Below, in pieces: positions 5,276 through 9,931 of a DNA stretch of 9,931 nucleotides (positions are counted from its first letter, which is position 1; the number at the start of each line of letters is the position of its first letter). The position numbers and the translations under genes were made by a program. Under the pieces are notes generated by a model. The model saw only the letters and a program-made list of their open reading frames with translations, ran no database searches and was not told the origin of the DNA. The DNA is from Ktedonobacterales bacterium (lineage in GTDB: Bacteria > Chloroflexota > Ktedonobacteria > Ktedonobacterales > JADMIN01): the NCBI GenBank assembly GCA_025450405.1, contig JANWHL010000180.1, positions 1-9,931 of the forward strand, read 5' to 3'.

Positions 5276-8179
5276 TCAGAATCGCAGCAGCAAGGTGGCG
5301 ATTTCGCCGCCGCGCAGTGCCAACCGCACACCCTGGTCCCCGTCTCTGGTGAGCGGGTGCGCCGCTCCATCCGCGACGAGCGCCTCGTTCAGCGTCGCCA
5401 AGCGTGCCTCGCGAAAAGGAAACAGCATGCGGAGCGTGGTCTCCAGCGCACGCTCCGTGGGATTGTAAAGCCGCACAACGAGCGCGTCTTCATCCTCCGC
5501 GCGCTTGACCGCGCTCAGCACCACGGCGCCCGGTTCCACCGTGGCAAAGCTCCACGCCCCGGGGAGCTTGCCCTGATGCGCGCTGGTCAACCGCGCGCGC
5601 AGCGGGGCCTCGAAAGCCTGCGCTTCTCTGAGGGGCAGGGCGTCCTCCTCGCGCCAGGTCCCCGGATGCGGTACGATGGCATACTCGAAGACGTGCTGGC
5701 CCAGGCACTGCGCCTCCGGCGTGTATTCCATCGGGCCGGCATGCCCGTGGCGCGTATCGAGGTCGCCCCGCGAGAGCCATTCCACACAGCGCAACAGCGT
5801 GAGAGCGACCGCGACGCCCTTGTTGACGGGCCAGGGCAGCACCTCGTACTCCGGCAGCCCGCGGTTGAGCACCGCTAGCCCCACGCGGCCGTCGCTGACA
5901 TCGACGAAGCGCCTCTGTGGGTGCGTGTCCACCGGCGTCTCCACCCACTCCGACCACGGTGATTCGTCCGGGCCGGGGCGCGGCTGGCGAATGGGTCGCC
6001 GGGTCACCTCAAACGTGCCTTCGGCCTCGCTGACGCCTGCCATAAGCGGGGCGGGGAAGAGCACGCGGAGGCGATGGTCGCGCGCGAGGTTCTCGACCTC
6101 CGTGCGGATCTCCACGCGGCGCGCGCCCGGGACCAGCGTGACCTCGGAAACAATCGGACACTCCACCACTTCAAAGTGGCGCGAACGGCGATTCTCCGAG
6201 CAGCGTTGCGGCAACTCGTAGCGCACAGTCACGCGCAGGGTGGCCGCTACTGGTCCCGCGTTCACCAGCTCGATCCGCGGCCGGTAGCGCGGGTTGGCGA
6301 CCAGGAAGTCGTCGCGCGGAGGTGAGTAGTTATAGAGGTCGCCCACATCGCCTCCGTCCTGAAAGAGATTCAGGCCAGGATAACGGGCGCCAGTGGCTTT
6401 GTCGGTCACGGTGAGCGTGCCAGTGGCCGCGTCGGCCTCGACCCGGAAATGTTCGTTCTCGATGGCCGCCGGCTCGGCAACCAACGTGGTCGCGGGGGCG
6501 CTATCTGGCCCGCTGGGCGCCTGGCGTTGCGGCTCGAGGAAAAAGGTGCGCGCGCCGAACGCGGGCACGTCCTCGGAAAGGAACGCGACGTCCGCGCGCA
6601 GCTCCTGAGCGACCAGGTGAAACGTACTGAGCGCATCGCGTCGCGCCGCCTGCAGGATGCGCGCGCGGGCGGCCTCCACGGCGGGGAGGTTTGGTTCGCC
6701 GTGCTCGGACACGGTGACCGTCACTTGCTCGACCGACGTGTCCTGGCCGTCGCTGAACTGGACGGCCACGATGGCATAGCCCTCGACACGGCCTCCCTGC
6801 ACCATGTTGATCATGCTCGTCACCAGGCCCTTGGCGACATCTTGCGCGAGCAGCTCGAGCCGGTGGAACGCGCGGAGCTCGTGCGGAACCGCGTGGCCCG
6901 CGCTGTCGAGGACGCGGATGTCTTCGGAGATCAGGCCGATGTCCTTCGCGACCACAATGTCCGAGCGCGGCGTCGGCCCGGCGTTGAACACGACCAGGGG
7001 GAGCGCTTCCGCCGCTCCAGCGGGCAGGCGCGTGTCAGCGTTCGCGGCGATGTGCCCAAGCGCTTCGACAGTCAGCGCCTCGGCCACCTGCTCGCTCTGG
7101 TCAAAGCGCGAGCGCATCTCGTCATGCACCTGGTCAATGCCCGTGCCGCAGATGCTGTCGTGCGGGTGATTCCAGAGCAGTTGGCGCCAGGCGACGCGCA
7201 GCAGACCCTGCGGGTATGGCTCGCCCAGCAGCCACGCCCAAGAGCTGGCGGGCTCGGCCCACCGGCTCAGCAGGGCTTCACATGTGGCGTTGCGCTGCTT
7301 GATCCACATCCGCGTGGACAGCACGCCGGGCAGTAGGTGCGCGTAGCGGCTGCTGCGCATCTCGCCGGTGTAGGTCGCCAGCGGTGGGTCGGCCCGCAGG
7401 ACGGTGTCCACATACTGGCGGAGCGTGCCGATGGTCGCGGCCTCGTGCCTGGCCTTGAGCCGGTGGTTTGCCTCCGCGAGGGCGGCCGGGAGTCCGGCCT
7501 GTGGCTCCAGATGGTCTGAGCCGTTCATCAGCAGGAGGGTGGCCGTCGTGGCGCGATGCGCGAGCGGTGGCGTGATGTGGTCGAGGCGCGCCAGCAGCGC
7601 GTCGGTTTGCAGCGGGAGCGTGCGGGCATTGGAGTAACCGAGCGCGTCGCAGAGCCACACCACGAGCACCGTCGTGCCATCGGGGGCGGCCCAGCGAAAC
7701 TCGCTACGGTCCACGTCGGGACCGACGCCGCGCCAGTAGACGGCATTGTCGATACCAAACCCGCGCAGGAGCTGGGGAAGCTGGGCGATGTGCCCGAAGA
7801 CGTCGGGGACGTAGCCCACCATCATGGGTCCGCCGAAACCAGCGGCGATGCGCATGCCGAGCTGCAAATTGCGGATCAATGACTCGCCACTGACCAGGAA
7901 CTCGTCAGGCTGGAGGTACCACGGCCCGACCACGATCCGGTGCGCGTTCGCCAGTTTGCGTAGGCGTTCGACGTTCTCGGGGCGCACCTCGAGGTAGTCT
8001 TCGAGGACGACGGTCTGGCCGTCGAGCATGAAGTCGGTAAACGCCGGATCGGCTTCCAGGACATCGAGCACCTTGTCCACGGCCTTGACGAGCCGGACGC
8101 GGAACTGCTGGAAGGTGGCGTACCACTCACGGTCCCAGTGCGTGTGCGGCACGACCAGCAGTTGCGTGGACTCGGCCAT
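5276..8179 (-). CDS. Glycoside hydrolase family 38 alpha-mannosidase-type enzyme
   Basis: Large (967 aa) retaining glycosidase of family GH38, whose members remove alpha-linked mannose and include mannosylglycerate-type hydrolases. The N-terminal catalytic domain opens with VVPHTHWDREWY (zinc ligands His14 and Asp16 by comparison with Golgi mannosidase II). It continues with GYVPDVFGHIAQLPQLL (nucleophile and zinc ligand Asp126), LLMNGSDHLEPQ, and WNHPHDSICGTGIDQVHDE (His340 zinc ligand, Asp341). A helical middle domain is followed by the long beta-sandwich C-terminal half (ENEHFRVEADAATGTLTVTDKATG, then FRVxR-type segments) ending in a small beta domain. No signal peptide is visible, so it is probably cytoplasmic. 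The start ATG (8177-8179) has AGGA and, slightly upstream, GAGAGG. It stands alone behind its own promoter, with no transporter or kinase neighbour to reveal the substrate, so no symbol is given. Confidence 0.93.
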   Translation of the reverse strand: MAESTQLLVVPHTHWDREWYATFQQFRVRLVKAVDKVLDVLEADPAFTDFMLDGQTVVLEDYLEVRPENVERLRKLANAHRIVVGPWYLQPDEFLVSGESLIRNLQLGMRIAAGFGGPMMVGYVPDVFGHIAQLPQLLRGFGIDNAVYWRGVGPDVDRSEFRWAAPDGTTVLVVWLCDALGYSNARTLPLQTDALLARLDHITPPLAHRATTATLLLMNGSDHLEPQAGLPAALAEANHRLKARHEAATIGTLRQYVDTVLRADPPLATYTGEMRSSRYAHLLPGVLSTRMWIKQRNATCEALLSRWAEPASSWAWLLGEPYPQGLLRVAWRQLLWNHPHDSICGTGIDQVHDEMRSRFDQSEQVAEALTVEALGHIAANADTRLPAGAAEALPLVVFNAGPTPRSDIVVAKDIGLISEDIRVLDSAGHAVPHELRAFHRLELLAQDVAKGLVTSMINMVQGGRVEGYAIVAVQFSDGQDTSVEQVTVTVSEHGEPNLPAVEAARARILQAARRDALSTFHLVAQELRADVAFLSEDVPAFGARTFFLEPQRQAPSGPDSAPATTLVAEPAAIENEHFRVEADAATGTLTVTDKATGARYPGLNLFQDGGDVGDLYNYSPPRDDFLVANPRYRPRIELVNAGPVAATLRVTVRYELPQRCSENRRSRHFEVVECPIVSEVTLVPGARRVEIRTEVENLARDHRLRVLFPAPLMAGVSEAEGTFEVTRRPIRQPRPGPDESPWSEWVETPVDTHPQRRFVDVSDGRVGLAVLNRGLPEYEVLPWPVNKGVAVALTLLRCVEWLSRGDLDTRHGHAGPMEYTPEAQCLGQHVFEYAIVPHPGTWREEDALPLREAQAFEAPLRARLTSAHQGKLPGAWSFATVEPGAVVLSAVKRAEDEDALVVRLYNPTERALETTLRMLFPFREARLATLNEALVADGAAHPLTRDGDQGVRLALRGGEIATLLLRF

Positions 8180-8438
8180 CGGATCCTACGACCTCTCAGC
8201 GGGTGGGTGTGGGCGGGTTGATGGGTGGGACCATGCCGGCGATGCGGCGGCCGACAACCCGCGCGACCGCAACCGCCGTGCCGCGAGCGCATCCAGGAGC
8301 GGCGAGTGCGGCGCGTGGCCATTATAGCCCGAACGGCTGAGGCGGGCAAGCGCGCGGGACCTTGGGCGCCCGCGCCATCGCACCCCGGAGCCCGCGAGTA
8401 TGCGCCGCGTCCATAGGGCGTGCCTCCGTTGGGTGTGC
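8180..8438. other. trxB-glycosidase intergenic region and glycosidase leader
   Basis: After the trxB stop (8439, minus strand) an inverted repeat GCGCGGG/CCCGCGC (8352-8358 with 8369-8375, 10-base loop, no U tract) could end trxB transcription. It lies directly upstream of the glycosidase promoter. The remaining 140 bases or so form that gene's leader, GC-rich and without a riboswitch I recognise. No gene is supported. Confidence 0.5.
8321..8349 (-). promoter_or_regulatory. Promoter of the GH38 glycosidase gene
   Basis: Minus-strand -35 TTGCCC (8344-8349), 17-base spacer, perfect -10 TATAAT (8321-8326). It stands out in otherwise very GC-rich sequence and lies between the trxB stop and the glycosidase start, implying a leader of about 135 nt. 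Confidence 0.7.
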
Positions 8439-9458
8439 CTATTGAAGAGGCCGGAGCCCGCCATAGACGCGTGGATCCACGACATCGCCGGGCTCCACCT
8501 CGCCCTGCGACTCGAGCCAGCGCTCGGCATCGATCGCGGCCCGGCATCCCTCGCCCGCGGCCGTCACGGCCTGGCGGTAGCGGTGGTCCACGACGTCGCC
8601 CGCGGCGAATACGCCTGGGACGCTGGTCATCGTGTGGTGATGGGTGATGAGATAGCCACGGGCGTCCATGTCGAGCACGCCCCTGAAGATCTCGGTGTTG
8701 GGCTTGTGTCCGATGGCGACGAATAGCCCCCCAACCTCCATCGTCTCCTCCGCGCCGGTCTTGACATTGCGCACGCGGATGCCCTCCACGGCGTGCTCAC
8801 CGAGCACATGCTCGACCACAGTGTCAAAGCGGATGGTGATCTTGGGGTGGTTGCGCACACGCTCCTGCATGATCTTGCTGGCGCGGAAATGGTCCCGGCG
8901 GTGGATCAGCGTGACCGAAGCGGCGTAGCGTGTGAGAAAGAGCGCCTCTTCCATGGCGGTGTCGCCGCCGCCGACCACGGCCAGGGCCCGGCCCTGGAAG
9001 AACGGCCCGTCGCAGGTCGCGCAGCCGCTCACACCGCGGCCCTGCAGGCGCGTCTCGCCTTCCAGGCCCAGCCAAATCGCTCCGGCGCCGGTGGCGATGA
9101 TGACGGCGTCGGCCTGGTAGACGGGGGCGTCGTCGTCGCCAGCCCAGAGACGGAACGGCCGGTGCGCAAAATCAACGCGTGTGATGTCGCGCGGGACCAA
9201 CTCGGTGCCGAAGCGGGCCGCCTGCTGCTCAAAGCGGTCCATCAGGTCGGGTCCCAGAATGGGATCAATGAAGCCAGGATAATTCTCGACGTCGCTGGTA
9301 ATCATCAACTGGCCGCCGATCTGCTCGCCCTGGAGCAATACGGTGCGCAGGTTGGCGCGCGCCGCGTATATGGCCGCGGTGTAGCCGGCGGGGCCCGACC
9401 CAATAATCGCGACATCGTAGACGGCGGGCGTCTGACCGTCCCGCTCCTGATTTGCCAT
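8439..9458 (-). CDS. trxB: Thioredoxin reductase (NADPH)
   Basis: Low-molecular-weight flavoprotein that passes electrons from NADPH through FAD to thioredoxin, supporting cytoplasmic thiol homeostasis. The 339-residue product has the FAD dinucleotide motif GSGPAGYTAAIYAARA (20-35) and EQIGGQLMITSDVENYPGF. The redox-active CATC is at 146-149, and the NADPH motif GGGDTAMEEA at 163-172. HRRDHFR (186-192) carries the arginines typical of NADPH rather than NADH use. The C-terminal FAD motif is AAGDVVDHRYRQAVTAAGEGC. The tail runs about 20 residues past the usual end (SQGEVEPGDVVDP), slightly longer than E. coli TrxB. The start ATG (9456-9458) has AAGAAGGAT at 9468-9476, and its own promoter lies just upstream. 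No thioredoxin gene is in the window. It is divergent from mutS. Confidence 0.96.
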   Translation of the reverse strand: MANQERDGQTPAVYDVAIIGSGPAGYTAAIYAARANLRTVLLQGEQIGGQLMITSDVENYPGFIDPILGPDLMDRFEQQAARFGTELVPRDITRVDFAHRPFRLWAGDDDAPVYQADAVIIATGAGAIWLGLEGETRLQGRGVSGCATCDGPFFQGRALAVVGGGDTAMEEALFLTRYAASVTLIHRRDHFRASKIMQERVRNHPKITIRFDTVVEHVLGEHAVEGIRVRNVKTGAEETMEVGGLFVAIGHKPNTEIFRGVLDMDARGYLITHHHTMTSVPGVFAAGDVVDHRYRQAVTAAGEGCRAAIDAERWLESQGEVEPGDVVDPRVYGGLRPLQ

Positions 9459-9529
9459 CGTTGCGCTATCCTTCTTCGTGAGTCCACATCGCGCCGCGGG
9501 GCGGACACCGTGGCGAGGCTGCCACCAGC

Positions 9530-9559
9530 ATTATAGCATACCCGGTGGGGGTATGGCAA
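9530..9559 (-). promoter_or_regulatory. Promoter of trxB
   Basis: Minus-strand -35 TTGCCA (9554-9559), 18-base spacer, -10 TATAAT (9530-9535) preceded by TGC, an extended -10. The implied leader is about 65 nt, with the Shine-Dalgarno inside it. Confidence 0.7.
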
Positions 9560-9613
9560 GACGCGGTCGCTTGGCCGGGGCCGCCCCCTGGGTCACCATG
9601 GTACACGCGCCAT

Positions 9614-9621
9614 GCTACAAT
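9614..9621 (+). promoter_or_regulatory. Candidate extended -10 of mutS
   Basis: TGC followed by TACAAT (9616-9621), one mismatch from TATAAT. The -35 region near 9593 is poor (TCACCA), so the extended -10 would have to carry recognition. The implied mutS leader is about 100 nt. Confidence 0.45.
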
Positions 9622-9729
9622 AGACGTCCGTCCTCCGCCCGCCGCGCCAAGCGAGTGGCGGCTGCCGCAACTGTGTTGGCACCTGGAATGAAGTCACTGT
9701 CCACCTTCCGCTAGACGGGACACACCTCT

Positions 9730-9931
9730 ATGTCCTCGCCGTCCCGGCGCCAGTACCTTGACATCAAGGCGCGATACCCCGACGCGCTGCTGATGTACCA
9801 GGTGGGCGACTTCTTTGAGTTCTTCGATGACGACGCGCGGGTTGCTTCACGCGCCTTGCGCATCGTCCTGACGAGCCGCTCGTTTGGGCAAGGGGAGCGG
9901 TCACCCCTTTGCGGTGTCCCTCTGCACGCCA
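9730..9931 (+). CDS. mutS: DNA mismatch repair protein MutS, N-terminal part (cut by window end)
   Basis: MutS recognises mismatches and small loops and recruits MutL. Only the first 67 residues are in the window, all from the mismatch-binding domain I: RRQYLDIKARYPDALLMYQV, then GDFFEFFDDDA with the mismatch-probing Phe-X-Glu (Phe28, Glu30), then RSPLCGVPLHA, equivalent to the usual AGVPYHA. The start is well fixed, because an in-frame TAG at 9712-9714 leaves the ATG at 9730 as the only normal start codon. The Shine-Dalgarno is weak (CGGGA well upstream). The ATPase domain that would confirm MutS rather than a MutS paralogue lies beyond the window, but the Phe-X-Glu motif points to true mismatch-repair MutS. 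Confidence 0.92.
   Translation, partial: MSSPSRRQYLDIKARYPDALLMYQVGDFFEFFDDDARVASRALRIVLTSRSFGQGERSPLCGVPLHA

Larger units (their letters stand above)
9459..9729. other. Divergent trxB/mutS promoter region
   Basis: About 270 bp without a gene. It carries the trxB Shine-Dalgarno (9468-9476), the trxB promoter (9530-9559) and a candidate mutS -10 (9616-9621). The two promoters point away from each other with about 55 bp between their core elements. Confidence 0.6.

Noticed and set aside
6449..7336. 295-codon plus-strand open frame inside the GH38 gene
   Set aside because: Antisense shadow of a long conserved coding region; no initiation signal or family resemblance.
9478..9714. 78-codon plus-strand open frame upstream of mutS
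   Set aside because: It overlaps the trxB and mutS promoter elements and has no Shine-Dalgarno or recognisable product.

Overview
GC-rich bacterial chromosome segment carrying nine protein genes, no recognisable RNA genes, no mobile elements and no CRISPR array. All genes look vertically inherited housekeeping or metabolic genes. The EF-P and double zinc-ribbon membrane proteins, the GC-rich composition and the gene mix suggest a Chloroflexota-like lineage (for example Thermomicrobia or a relative). That assignment rests on general family resemblance, not on a marker gene.

Layout. Positions 33-3086 form a minus-strand cluster read efp -> accB-like -> xseA -> xseB (elongation factor P, biotin-carboxyl-carrier-like protein, exonuclease VII large and small subunits). 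This order resembles the widespread efp-accB-accC-...-xseA-xseB neighbourhood, but accC and the intervening genes are absent. A non-coding stretch of about 460 bp (3087-3545) separates efp from a divergent plus-strand endonuclease III gene (3546-4217); it holds two strong hairpins and three tandem copies of a 14-bp unit. Convergent to nth is a two-TM double zinc-ribbon protein (4350-4988, minus). Its upstream region carries two palindromes that bracket a candidate promoter. Next come a large GH38 alpha-mannosidase-type glycosidase (5276-8179, minus) and a thioredoxin reductase (8439-9458, minus). Each of these two has its own recognisable TTGCC-type/TATAAT promoter. Divergent from trxB is the start of mutS (from 9730, plus), cut by the window end.

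Themes. Four DNA maintenance loci (xseA, xseB, nth, mutS) lie within 10 kb together with redox homeostasis (trxB). The most notable observation is that the accB-like protein keeps the whole BCCP fold signature, including the thumb, but has Asn where the biotinylated Lys should be, with the surrounding AMKM motif fully rewritten. It cannot be a conventional biotin carrier. The closest known parallel is the plant BADC proteins, non-biotinylated BCCP paralogues that restrain acetyl-CoA carboxylase. The lack of an adjacent accC agrees with a changed role. Second in interest are the palindrome-bracketed promoter of the zinc-ribbon protein and the structured, repeat-bearing efp/nth intergenic region.
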